64,000 nucleotides of DNA from Aspidapion aeneum (taxonomy: Eukaryota; Arthropoda; Insecta; Coleoptera; Brentidae): contig OY755039.1 in assembly GCA_963576565.1 (NCBI GenBank), positions 127,580,640 to 127,644,639 of the forward strand, written 5' to 3'. A program made the position numbers and the translations under genes. This document shows positions 22,601 through 29,968 of this stretch, one piece after another (position 1 is the stretch's first letter; each line of letters starts with the position of its first letter). The notes beneath the pieces are model-generated. The model was given only the letters and a program-made list of their open reading frames with translations. It searched no databases and was not told where the DNA came from.

Positions 22601-23290
22601 AATTTAAATGGATATACACTTCCATCATTTTCTGGTATCTTTGTTTATTATATTCATATATTTTTCTGTCATTGTTTGTTACCTTAATGAAATTTGTTAC
22701 TGCATATCGATAAAAATTTTACTATACTATAGCATAGTATACGTGTGAGCGAATAAAAAGGCGAACTTACAAATTATTCTTAAAAATACCCAAATTCAAA
22801 CCAACAAAACATTCTCTTAAATTTTCCTGTGTGCGACGTCGGAAATCTGATTATTGATAACCAATTTGATAACACACCAATAGAAAGAGTATCACACTAA
22901 AAATGTGTGGGCACATATAAACAAAACCATATTTCAAGTTCCGGAAATAAGATCAAGAATTGAAATAGGGAGGGTGGCACACACAAGTTGGGGGTTTTAA
23001 TATTTTTAACAGTTGTTATTGCTATCAAAATATGAAATTGGAAGTTAATTAAAAAAAAAATACATTTAACATCTGACATGAAGAAAAGTTGTTTTGTCAT
23101 AATTGAGTTAAGTCGCCGGTACCTTTAGAAATATGTTAGAAAATGATAAAAAACATCTTTATTTTATTTCTCTTTCAGAAAAGCCAGGGATTTACACCAT
23201 ATGAAAAGGCTCTATTCCAAATACAACATGAAGTTGGGAATTAAAGGTAACAAACTTCAAACGCATTTCAGACAACAGGTTAACTTCTAG
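10200..23290 (+). CDS. ZNF622: ZNF622/Rei1-like cytoplasmic 60S biogenesis zinc-finger protein (exons 10200-10672, 14870-15093, 18745-18959, 23179-23290)
   Basis: Four exons join in frame (phases 1, 0, 2) into about 340 residues matching metazoan ZNF622. The order is the RYNLKRKV segment that follows the first finger, the second C2H2 finger (CKCCKKSF...HLNSKKH), an acidic linker, the third finger pair (CIFCNHHS...H; YLGEKVSEGFMCLWCNEKG...HMQDKGHC), DFYDYSTSYPD, LPSGVTIGHRSLMRYYRQS and the C-terminal THFRQQVNF. The yeast homologues Rei1/Reh1 act on cytoplasmic pre-60S ribosomes at the polypeptide exit tunnel; the same role is inferred here. The exon for the N-terminal first finger and start codon was not found upstream and may lie before the window. 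All introns are filled with transposon debris, yet the exons are undamaged and splice sites are canonical, so the gene is probably functional. Confidence 0.92.
10683..10767. other. Start of ZNF622 intron
   Basis: Short unique AT-rich intron sequence before the first MITE; nothing further seen. Confidence 0.4.
10768..10956. mobile_element. 189-bp MITE with TA target duplication
   Basis: Ends CTGCGAACATAGGGACGGAG and, inverted, CTGCGAACATAAGGAGGCAT, each flanked by TA. Non-coding interior. The TA duplication suggests a Tc1/mariner-type origin. Confidence 0.7.
10963..11205 (-). mobile_element. RTE-like non-LTR retrotransposon, 3'-end fragment
   Basis: It parallels 13470-13700 closely (CTTCGATCCCTCTTTGGACA versus CTTCGATCCATCTTTGGATA, and onward). 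In the longer copy this is the 3' end just past the conserved LKWKFAGH block. Open frames on the + strand here are antisense shadows. Confidence 0.72.
11505..11720 (-). mobile_element. RTE-like non-LTR retrotransposon, RT N-terminal fragment
   Basis: Minus-strand reading gives GVTAEMLKNGGKAAVNTLHILLNKILKEKIIPNSWQ, then SVTVILHKKGNRADLKIYR. This is the conserved finger region of RTE/Jockey-type reverse transcriptases. It probably belongs to the same family as the neighbouring 13440-14420 piece. Confidence 0.75.
11985..12900 (-). mobile_element. Penelope-like element fragment split by a MITE
   Basis: 11990-12079 and 12681-12880 together parallel 27665-27930 of the PLE at 27425-29353 (GTATGTCCGTGCTTAGTTAA; TAACCTGAAGAGGG; ATATGATTTACCACACTCAC). 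They cover the end of the GIY-YIG endonuclease region on the minus strand. The 601-bp MITE at 12080-12680 interrupts them. Confidence 0.82.
12080..12680 (+). mobile_element. Non-autonomous DNA transposon, CAGGGC family, copy 1 (7-bp TSD)
   Basis: 601 bp flanked by GCAAAAC (12073-12079 and 12681-12687). The filled site inside the PLE fragment is confirmed by the uninterrupted parallel sequence at 27765-27775. Ends are CAGGGCTATCAAAACGGACG and, inverted, CAAGGCCAACAAAAATA. Both ends share GGCCACGA about 25 bp in. Interior is non-coding. Other copies are 20283-21626 (inverted) and 57160-57771. Confidence 0.85.
13233..13406. mobile_element. 174-bp hAT-type MITE with C/G homopolymer runs
   Basis: Perfect 8-bp target duplication ACTGTATA (13225-13232 and 13407-13414). 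Ends CAGTGGTGTG and, inverted, CAGTGGCGTATG, the 5'-CAGTGG form usual for hAT. The inside contains long C and G runs. Confidence 0.85.
13440..14420 (-). mobile_element. RTE-like non-LTR retrotransposon, 3' half of ORF2
   Basis: Minus-strand reading includes LNNLRYADDIALITDKKEEL (the ADD catalytic loop), then GLSMNYTKTKIITNTDKNITI, INQEKIEQVEEYLGHIIKL. After frame breaks come QRSMERQMLHVKLTDRKRN, then RTKVRDVRGEVAKLKWKFAGH. This order is characteristic of RTE/craniofacial-protein-2-like elements common in insects. Several indels and stops make it a relict. The 3' end is near 13440. Confidence 0.88.
14421..14869. other. Intron sequence, possible hAT-type ends
   Basis: CAGGGGCGCGGCTAG at 14504 and, inverted, CAGTGGCGGCTCGCGG ending at 14817 resemble hAT termini. 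However, the 8-bp flanks do not match, so a single element is not demonstrated. Confidence 0.35.
14870..15093 (+). CDS. ZNF622: ZNF622, second visible coding exon
   Basis: Acceptor TCTTGTCAG ends at 14869; donor GTAAGT at 15094. Encodes (G)LLRYLGEKVSEGFMCLWCNE, then the finger continuation HSADAARKHMQDKGHCKM and ALAEYADFYDYSTSYPD. The most conserved block of the family; no damage seen. Confidence 0.95.
15232..15273 (-). ncRNA. Hammerhead-like ribozyme motif, PLE left arm
   Basis: Minus strand: CCAC, ATGATAAT, a GGTTTTT/AAAAACC stem, GAAAC, GCGTC, GTGG. The CCAC/GTGG strands can form an open stem I, and CGAAAC...GTC matches the 3' half of the hammerhead core. The CUGAUGA half is changed, so activity is doubtful. 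Confidence 0.4.
15925..15966 (+). ncRNA. Hammerhead-like ribozyme motif, PLE right arm
   Basis: CCAC, TTGATAAT, GGTTTTTT/AAAAAACC stem, GAAAC, GTGTC, GTGG: the same layout as the inverted copy at 15232-15273. The core positions C3 and G8 read as U and A, which would keep their pairing. Confidence 0.42.
16248..17589. mobile_element. 1.34-kb non-coding element with ~155-bp terminal inverted repeats
   Basis: 16248-16405 and 17430-17589 are inverted copies (GGATATAGCACTGTGCCCAT against GGATATGGCACTGGGCCCAT; GAAATCGGCTTCAAAGTATT in both). The interior has no transposase-like frame. No clear target duplication was found because the palindrome continues into the flanks. Confidence 0.72.
17590..17935. 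other. Intron sequence shared with 44330-44480
   Basis: TTTTTGTAGCACGCACCCCA and the following ~100 bp recur at 44348-44460, so this is an unclassified repeat. Confidence 0.45.
17936..18700 (+). repeat. Unclassified repeat family with internal ~130-bp tandem units
   Basis: Colinear with the inverse of 30335-31600 and with 52285-52690. It begins AATTTGTATTGGAGAACTTG, includes GCGTACTTGACTTTTTTTAC, and has about two copies of the internal unit (CTATAGTTTTATTAT...AGGGGAGTAAATTAGAATTT). It ends with GC-rich GGGGCACTGCCATGCCCC, which can form a hairpin. That end sits only 44 bp before the ZNF622 acceptor at 18744. Confidence 0.7.
18745..18959 (+). CDS. ZNF622: ZNF622, third visible coding exon
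   Basis: Acceptor CGTTTTAG ends at 18744; donor GTAAGT at 18960. Encodes VDVAEIDGSDYQMVLPSGVT, then IGHRSLMRYYRQSHDPNKAV and LHKVLATYRALGWTETQQEA; it exits in phase 2. Confidence 0.95.
19166..19309. mobile_element. 144-bp mariner-type MITE
   Basis: TA duplication on both sides. Inverted ends AACTGCTCAAAAATTAAAGG / AACTGCTCAAAAATTGAACT. Confidence 0.75.
19560..20110 (-). pseudogene. C-terminal domain of a retroelement polyprotein (relict)
   Basis: The open part encodes NDVIKRAFASLGIPSVLEPP, then GDGKRVDGLLIVPCKAGKAHIWDATYRDTM. The K-R-x-D-G-(x)n-V-P and W-D-A-T pattern is typical of the region that follows reverse transcriptase in some invertebrate mobile-element proteins. Both sides continue in the same sense with stops or frame changes (upstream ...RLGRPACEVHTYTCGKN; downstream KYKELEKAMKLKKLV). 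No RT core is nearby. Clade assignment is not possible by eye. Confidence 0.6.
20283..21626 (-). mobile_element. CAGGGC-family non-autonomous transposon, copy 2, containing a foldback insertion
   Basis: 7-bp target duplication ATTTAAC at 20276-20282 and 21627-21633. 20283-20870 is the inverse of copy 1 (12080-12680). The last 56 bp (20815-20870, CCGGATGTGACGTCAAC...GATAGCCCTG) occur again at 21571-21626 with one mismatch, flanking a 690-bp foldback arm. The outer duplication matches only if the second copy of the end is the true terminus. Confidence 0.82.
20871..21560 (+). mobile_element. Foldback-family arm (single) inserted in the CAGGGC transposon
   Basis: It parallels the left arm of 6040-7642: the palindrome GGTACTATAGTTATAGTGTA, three CTTTCGTTTGATA units, the GACAGACA run, GGAGCAAC with T-run, ending ATAGTATATGTGTGAGCT. 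No inverted partner arm is attached. Confidence 0.8.
21869..21933 (-). other. tRNA-like sequence (tRNA pseudogene or SINE head)
   Basis: Minus strand carries an A-box-like TAGTGTAAGGA and, about 35 bases on, a B-box-like GGTTCGATTCC inside GGGTTCGATTCCTGG. CTTCG and CGAGG could pair as part of an acceptor stem. The anticodon arm is poor, so a functional tRNA is unlikely. Internal RNA polymerase III promoter activity is possible. Confidence 0.5.
22095..22342. mobile_element. 248-bp MITE with ~30-bp inverted repeats
   Basis: TA duplication (22093-22094, 22343-22344). Ends CTGCCGTCCTAAGCATAACC / CTGCCGTCCTAAGCGTAACC continue to about 30 bp. Confidence 0.85.
22345..22590. mobile_element. MITE of the CAGTTRCACTTTTGTGAC family, copy 1
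   Basis: The left part AGTCATTGCCATAAGCAGTT then GCACTTTTGTGACAT, and the right part GTCACAAAAGTGACTATA, match the copy at 53597-54020. It directly follows the previous MITE. Confidence 0.65.
22591..23178. other. Last ZNF622 intron, distal part
   Basis: A degenerate foldback end (CTATACTATAGCATAGTATA near 22722) and AT-rich sequence; no coding signal. Confidence 0.4.
23179..23290 (+). CDS. ZNF622: ZNF622, terminal coding exon
   Basis: Acceptor TCTCTTTCAG ends at 23178. Encodes KARDLHHMKRLYSKYNMKLG, then IKGNKLQTHFRQQVNF and TAG at 23288-23290. The basic C-terminus with HFRxQV is the family end. Confidence 0.94.
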
Positions 23291-24142
23291 AGTGTCTTAA
23301 AGCTTAACATTATTTTGTTTGATAATACCGTTGATTTATTATCAATTTATTTTAAGAACATACATACACATTGGAATTTGTAAAATGTACTTTAATGAAA
23401 AATATAAAGGTAGTTTAATAAAGCAAGGTAGTTAAAAATCATTTGGTTTTGATTTGAACATGTTGTCTCGCCTTTCTGCCTTTGGTTTTTGCGGGTTTAT
23501 TATTCGTGATAGATGATTTTTTATGTAACTTTCGGCATTTTCAAATGTTACAATTTAGCTGACAGATTTTATTATCATTTTTAAACGCATAAAAATTACA
23601 TGTGATTTTTTTTGCAAAATAGATTCTTAACTTTTTTGAAACATTCCATATGAAAATATCAAAATCACCAAATTTTATGCTGATTTTTTTTCTACAAATC
23701 ATAAGTTAACACTTTTGCCTTATAACCAATAACAAACTCACAAAAGCCAAACGCCGAAATTGGAACCTTTAAAAACGTTTGTTTTTGGTACCTTATCCGA
23801 AGAGGTACATATTTCTTAACAGGTCTACACGTTTCAGTGTCTACACCTTATCAGTAGGGCTGTCCCTCAGGTGTGAGCTGAATTGAAAGCAGAGACAAGC
23901 CGTGATTCGGTTTGGTTCTACTTAAATTTATCATCAAGAAGATTTTGGCCGATGTAGGCGCAAAAATAGCAAAAAATATAAAAAAATACAAATAATATAG
24001 AGAAATACAGGGGTTATTTTATCACCAAATGCAAACTATATGTAAAATTTCAAAAACTAAAAGCGATTCATAAAATTCAGTTTAAAAGTTGAATTCCTGA
24101 TAAAAAAAACAATAAAAAAGCAATTTACACCAAAAGAGTATC
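23284..24142 (+). repeat. ZNF622 3' flank, copy 1 of a duplicated segment
   Basis: Begins at the ZNF622 stop (CTAGAGTGTCTTAAAG) and parallels 25749-26358, 27352-27424 and 29354-29486 through landmarks TTATTATCAATTTATTTTAA, TCATCAAGAAGAT, TACAGGGGTTAT and AAAAAGCAATTTACA. It contains the polyadenylation signal at 23417. Confidence 0.8.
23417..23422 (+). promoter_or_regulatory. Polyadenylation signal for ZNF622
   Basis: AATAAA 127 bases after the stop codon, within GTTTAATAAAGCAAGG. Confidence 0.6.
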
Positions 24143-24149
24143 TAAAACT

Positions 24150-25740
24150 CTACAAGGGACTGCTGCAGGAGACGAGACCCGAATATCTGGCAGCCTCTCC
24201 GAAGAGAGACATAGAAGTACATGGAGAGGAAGTAATCACCGAAAAAGAAATGATAAAGAATAATAGTAAAAAGCTTAAATCCGGAAAAGCTAGCACACCT
24301 GGGGGAATATATGCTGAAATGCTCAAATATGGATCATAGAAACTACTCGAAGGTCTCACATGTGTTATCAATTAATGCATAAACGGACATCCAGTGCCTA
24401 GTGATTGGAGGATTGCATTCATATTCTCAATACATAAAGGGGGAAACAGGCTGGATTGCAACAATTACAGAGAAATTTCATTAACCAGTACTCTAAGTAG
24501 ATTGTACGGTGGGATTCTTAGAGATCTGGAAGGGAGTGGTTTTCCTGAACAGGAAGAAGAGGAGCAAAGTGGGTTTCGTGCAGGCAGATCTTGTAGTGAT
24601 AATGTTTTTTGTCTTAAACAAGTAATTGAGAAAAGGACCGCCAGAAATATAGAGACTCATGTTACCTTTGTGGACCTACAAAAAGCATATGATACCTACC
24701 GTTCCAGTAGAAAAATTATGGACAGTGTTAGAGCAAACTAATATCAATCATACATACATAAAAGCGATAAAAGAACTATACAAAGGGTCAAAATCTAAAA
24801 TTAAAATTGGAAATCGACTTTCAAAAGAATTCCTGGTAACAAAAGGCTTAAGACAGGGATGTTGTATCTCTCCAACTCTTTTTAAAATATATATCGCAGT
24901 GGCTCTAAAAGACTAGAAACGTAAAGTGCACGGCATGGGAATACAACTTAACGACCGATTTACCATATACACACTACAGTTTGCTGACAACCAGTTGTGG
25001 CTAATGATGGAGAAGACATGGAGTGTATGATGAGAAAGTTAACAGAATAATACCAAAAGTGGGGATTAACAGTGACCGTGGACAAGACACAGTACTTATG
25101 TATTGGAAACGAATCCAGTGAGTTAGTACTAGAGAATGGACAAACAATATCTTCATGCAATGAGTATGTATACTTGGGTGTCACATTTGATAAGACAGGA
25201 ACAGACTGTAAAGAATTGGAAAAAAGAATAGTAAAAGCAGAAAGGGTTATTGGATGTCTTAACAGTATTTTATGGAGCAGAGAGATAAAAAAGATTGTAA
25301 AATTTAACATATATGAAACAATGGTGAAAAGCGCGCTGTTGTATAGAATAGACTTGTCGCGTAACAGAAAAATTCAAAACAAAAATGGATAGTGTCGAAA
25401 TGGATGCAATAAGAGGATCAATGAGAAAATCTAGAATAGATCACATAAGAAATGAGATCATAAAAGAAAGAATGGGAATCGAGGGAAGCATAACGGATGA
25501 CATCTCTAAAAGGCAACTGATATGGTACGGCCATGTACAACGGATGAACGACGAAAGATTACCAAAGCAGGACCTAGAATAACAACCAATAGGGCGCAGA
25601 AAAAGAGGGCGTCCTAAACTAGAATGGCAACAGTCACTCCAAAGATCAATGAGTTTAAAAAATCTGAAAGAAGATGATTGTCAGGATCGAAGGAGGTGGA
25701 GAATAGGCGTCGGACAACGTAGAAAAACGTTCTAAACCGA
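24150..25740 (+). mobile_element. Non-LTR retrotransposon, 5'-truncated RT and C-terminal region
   Basis: The reading runs from GLLQETRPEYL through VPSDWRIAFIFSIHKGGNRL, QSGFRAGRSCSDNVFCLKQV, FVDLQKAYD, a frame change, TKGLRQGCCISPTLFKIYIA, a damaged ADD loop (QFADNQ), then TVDKTQYLCIG, EYVYLGVTFDKTG and SKRQLIWYGHVQRM. It ends with GRRKRGRPKLEW...DRRRWRIGVGQRRKTF. These are RT blocks 3-7 and the tail of an RTE/CR1-type element. Several stops and frameshifts and the loss of the second catalytic Asp make it dead. It sits precisely between two copies of the ZNF622 3' flank. Confidence 0.9.
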
Positions 25741-26358
25741 CATAGTAGTAGAGTATCTTAAAGCCTAAAATTATTTTGTTTAATAATACAGTTGATTTAT
25801 TATCAATTTATTTTAAGAACATACATACACACTGGAAGTGTTAATAAAGCAAGGCAGTTGAAATCATTTTGTTTTGTGCACGGTGTTTCGCCTTTTTGCC
25901 TTTGGCTTTTATGGGTTTATTATTCGCGATAGATGATTGTTAATGTAACTTTCGGCTTTTGCAAATGTAAAATTTTTAATTTACAATTATCATTTTTAAT
26001 TACATAAAAAATAAAAAGTTTCTTTTTTGCAAAATATCTTAACTATTTTGAAACACTCCGTATAAATTTTCAAATCATCAACTTGCATGCTGATTTTTCT
26101 ACTACAAATCGTAACTTAACACTTTTGCCCTATCGCCAATAACAAAACTCACTAAAGCCAGGCGCAGAAATTGCCGGAACTTTAAGAAAGTTTGTTTTTG
26201 GTACCTTACCCGAAGATGTGTTTCTAACAGGTCTACACGTTTCAGTCTCTACCCTTAACAGTAGGGCTGTCCCTCAGGCGTGAGCCGAATTGAACGCACA
26301 GGCATGCCGTTGTTCGGTTTGGTTCTACTTAAACTTATCATCAAGAAGATTATGGCAC

Positions 26359-27351
26359 AATGGGCCAACCTGTAGCAAAAAATGATATTCGCGTGTACGC
26401 TATTCAGGGTTTTGCGAACGACAATGCAATAAGAAATGTCTAAACCATAAAAATCTTTTAGCAGTTTTTATTTGAATTTATTTTGTATCGGAATTTTTGT
26501 GAAGCATTTGTATACCTCTATTCAGTAATAATAGTTGCGTTTCTGGGCGATTTTCATTAAGTATAAAACCAAGGAGTTTTTTAAGAAAAAGTTCAAAAAT
26601 AAGTGTTCTAACTATTATGGAGGAGAAAAATATAAGTGAGCATTTTACATTCATAAAAAGAAATGATATGAACATCCCAAACATTTATTGCGGCCTTTTA
26701 AAGGCTGAATTTTAAATATAATTATTGTCTTTGTGCGCTATTTAATTAAGATTTTAAAAAAAGTGCCCAGAAGTACTAATTTTTTATATATAACTGTCTT
26801 TAGAAGCATTTTACTTTTTAAAAATGTGGACTAGATGCACTGCAAATATATTTTTTAGGCGAACCGTAGATGCTTAAAAACATTAATGCATTTTATTTGG
26901 AGATCACAAGCCATCTGGAAGAAGAAATTTAATAGCTCCAGTAGCAGATCCAGGGAAGGGGCATGGAGGTTTGCCCCCCTCCTGGACATAAAGCTTATAT
27001 TTTTTAGTTCAAGTAAAAAAATAGCTTGATAAATCCCAATTTCTTATAACATTATTATGTTTTTTAATTTTCACAAAAATTACTTTATTTTCCAAAAATT
27101 TTCACCTGAGGCGCATTTTGTTTGCATATTGCTTGACTTCAGAAATTTATGAAAAACGGCAAAAAAAAATGTTTTTGTTTTTGCTGCCTGCTAGCTCCCC
27201 CTTCCCCCGGACATCCTGGCTATAAAATTCGAAATGGAAAATATGGCTTGTAGTTTACTTACACAATAGGTAGTAAAATTTATAATTTTAGACTTACAGT
27301 TTGCAAGGTATGATTTTATCTATAGTTTGCAAGGTATGATTTTATCTATTT
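26359..27351. other. Insertion of unknown type within the duplicated flank
   Basis: AT-rich and non-coding. CAGTAGCAGATCCAGGG at about 26939 looks like a hAT end, but no partner with matching flanks was found. Confidence 0.4.
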
Positions 27352-27498
27352 AAGTAGCCCACTGTGAGATGTAGGTGCCAAAATATCAAAAAATACAAAT
27401 AATATATAGACTTACAGGGGTTCTTTGTTTGAAACTCGTAGACAATGATTGTGTAGAAATAAAATTTCGGACTTCCATTGTCTTTATTTATTTTAAAA

Positions 27499-27540
27499 CA
27501 CGACGTTTCGGTTAGTAGTATCTCTAACCGTTATCAAGTG
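27499..27540 (-). ncRNA. Hammerhead-like ribozyme motif, downstream PLE repeat
   Basis: Minus strand: CAC, TTGATAAC, a GGTTAG/CTAACC stem with loop, GAAAC, GTC, GTG. It fits the order stem I, core, stem II, GAAA, short stem III, cleavage triplet. Published PLEs carry hammerheads in their terminal repeats; this one deviates at C3 and G8 (U and A). Confidence 0.45.
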
Positions 27541-27642
27541 TAAAACTAAACAATCTAGTCTTTAGGCTACTACTTATACTACTTGGTGTGCAGTCAGGTG
27601 TGACGGCCTGCCCCCTTTTTTAATCCTAAGACGCCTGTTTTC

Positions 27643-29262
27643 CTTAAGGAATGGTTTCCATGTTTGGTATGTCCGTGCTTGGTTGACTGAAAACTTCTTT
27701 ATTCTGCATTATAAATGCAGCTTCAATAAACTCGTTTTCGCCAATGCGACTCCTTATGTAAAACTTTAGCTTCTGACCACTGAATCCTGTGATCATTTGA
27801 CCATGCATGATCTGCTAAACCGGATTTTTCAATATCCCCTAATTGGGTACTTTTTAGATGTTCATTTACTCTAACCTGAAGAGGGCGTTTCGTTTCACCT
27901 ACATATGATTTACCACACTCACACGGGATTTGGTAAATACATTCCTTAATATTTGAGGGATTGTCTGGTCTTGTTTTAGTTACAAAACTTCTTATCGTAT
28001 TTCCCGAAAAAAATACTGTTTTTATATCATAGTGTTTAGCTATTCGTCTTATGTTTTCTGAAATCCCTTGAACATATGGAATGTTAATAACACCTAACGG
28101 ATTATTATTTTGAGAATTTGGTACATTTAGTTTGTTTTTAATTTTAAATATCGTTGAGTTTATTAATTTCTCGGAATAACCATTCTGTTGTAAGTCTTTT
28201 TTAATGTTGTTAATTTCTGTGGTTAATTCTTCATTATTACTACAAATATTTATGGCTCTTAAATACAAACTTCTTATAACTCCTTGTTTTGTAGCAACAG
28301 AATGATTAGACTTAAAATTTAGGTACTGTCCTGTGTGTGTAGGTTTCCTATATACAGTGGTTTGAATGTTTCTGTCTGATCGTTTGACAAGAACATCCAA
28401 AAAAGGTAAGGCCGAATCTTTTTCAATTTCCATGGTGCACTTGATTGTTGGTCGAATACCGTTTAAATGGTGTAGAAAATTCTGTAGTTCGTCTTCATTT
28501 TCCGGCCATATAATAAATGTGTCATCCATGTATCGTAGCCATAGTTTTGGTCTGACTCTTGCTGTGTTGATCGCATGGTCCTCGAACCACTCCATGTAGA
28601 TGTTTGCTACCACTGGCGAAGGTCCATCATCATCATCATTTTGCGCGTAAAACTTATCTTTTACTTGAAAGTAAGAGTTACGGAGACAGAGCTCCAAAAG
28701 ATCCATCACCCCCTCCACCGATAGCGTTGTTGTAATTTGTTTTTGATGATACTGAGTGACTCATTTATTGGCACGTTGGTGTAGAGACTCTACATCAAAA
28801 CTTACAAATCTATCGCCGGGATCTAATTCGATACCTTTTAAAACCTCGACAAAATGTTCCGAGTTTTTGACAAAAGATTCGGACTTACCCTGTAGTGGTT
28901 GAATTATGTCCTACAAAAACCTCGACAAAGTGCTGGTCGGTGAGTCCCTGGAGCTGGTGATTGGTCGCAGTGGTACATCCTTCTTATGGATCTTTGGTAA
29001 TCCATAAAAATGTGGTGCCTTACTGTGGTGTGGAGTCAGGCGGGATCTAACAGCGTCCGGGATATTTTCAGCATACTTCTTCAAAGTCCTGTAGATGCGT
29101 CCTTCTATGGTGGTGGTTGGATCTTTGGGTAGTTGGTTGTAGTCTCCTTTCTCCAGAACTTCTTGGATCTTTTTGTCGTAAGTCTCGACATCTGTGAACA
29201 CCGTCGCGTTTCCTTTGTCGGCCGGTAGAATCTTGATTGATTTGTCAGCCTGCAGGTTCTTT
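27643..29262 (-). pseudogene. Penelope-like RT plus GIY-YIG endonuclease, damaged
   Basis: From the upstream end: LPADKGNATVFTDVETYDKK, then PHFYGLPKIHKKDVPLRPI (finger), FVSFDVESLYTNVP (first catalytic Asp) and PSPVVANIYMEWFED. Next come the active-site loop LRYMDDTFIIWP, ALPFLDVLVKR, VYRKPTHTGQYLNFKSNHS and PFVQGIS-like text. The endonuclease has YQIPCECGKSYVGETKRPLQ and ends ...IPNMETIP with a stop near 27643. An in-frame stop interrupts the RT after TNVPINE, and the usual G-x-x-M-G-S-P-L-S block is garbled (NDDDDGPSP). The N-terminus is missing. Catalytic YMDD and GIY-YIG residues remain. Confidence 0.93.
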
Positions 29263-29266
29263 TTTA

Positions 29267-29310
29267 CACTTGATAACGGTTAGAGATACTTACTAACCGA
29301 AAACGTCGTG
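29267..29310 (+). ncRNA. Hammerhead-like ribozyme motif, upstream PLE repeat
   Basis: Inverse copy of the 27499-27540 motif, with one extra base in each of the loop and the GAAAAC segment; it would be weaker than its partner. Confidence 0.38.
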
Positions 29311-29486
29311 TTTTAAAATAAATAAAGACAATGGAAGTCCGAAATTTTATTTCTTACAGGGGTTATTCCATCCAAATTCGAGCTATATGTAATATATCAA
29401 AAACTCAAAGCAATAGATAAAATTTAGTTTAAAAGTTGAATTCCTGAATAAAAAAAAAACTATAAAAAAGCAATTTACATCAAAAT

Positions 29487-29736
29487 GAAATGTGTTCATA
29501 AATAAACAACTTGTCGACACCTTTAGAAAATGCAGACTTTTCAAAAACCCCCCGTAGCTTTAAAATGGCTAGCTATATCAAGAAGCAGTTTTTACCATTA
29601 GATTTCTCTTAAAAATTGAGTCTCGCAAGTAGGGGGTCAGTTTTTCTTTATCTCCCTCAGAAATGTGAAACTCCCTCCCTGTATTTTTTCCGAAAATGTT
29701 ATCAAAATCGGCAAAAAAATATGTTAAAAGTAATGG
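29487..29736. other. Intergenic segment between converging genes
   Basis: AT-rich, no feature recognised. Confidence 0.4.
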
Positions 29737-29742
29737 TTTATT
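29737..29742 (-). promoter_or_regulatory. Polyadenylation signal for ING
   Basis: AATAAA on the minus strand, about 115 bases past the ING stop. Confidence 0.5.
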
Positions 29743-29854
29743 TAACTATTATTTTTAAAAACATTACAATTAAAAACATACAACACATATTCGTTTAAGA
29801 TTGTACTTACATAAATTAAAATTACCTTTTTAAAGTTGACATTTTCTTAAAATC

Positions 29855-29968
29855 TTACGTCTTTTCTTCTTTTTCTTTATTATATTTTTCGAGCTCCTTT
29901 AGAAATTGTGCTTTTGGTTTCATCACATTGGGACGATCACCTCTGCATTTCGGACAAAACCATTTTCC
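29855..29968 (-). CDS. ING: ING exon 6 (end of PHD finger, stop)
   Basis: Acceptor TTTTTTAG then [37 protein letters not shown] and TAA at 29855-29857. Supplies the last two zinc ligands. Confidence 0.95.
   Translation of the reverse strand, partial: GKWFCPKCRGDRPNVMKPKAQFLKELEKYNKEKEEKT

Larger units (their letters stand above)
27425..29353 (-). mobile_element. Penelope-like retroelement with inverted terminal repeats
   Basis: Flanked by CTTACAGGGGTT on both sides (about 27412-27424 and 29355-29366), a 12-bp target duplication. Inverted repeats of about 85-90 bp (27455-27543 and 29266-29352) contain ATTTCGGACTTCCATTGTCT and the hammerhead-like motif. The coding part, minus strand, is RT followed by a GIY-YIG endonuclease. 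The coding region is 5'-truncated where it meets the right inverted repeat. Confidence 0.92.
25749..29486 (+). repeat. ZNF622 3' flank, copy 2 (interrupted)
   Basis: The segments 25749-26358, 27352-27424 and 29354-29486 are colinear with 23284-24142. They are separated by about 1 kb of unrelated DNA (26359-27351) and by a Penelope-like element (27425-29353). The copies have diverged clearly, so the duplication is old. Confidence 0.78.
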
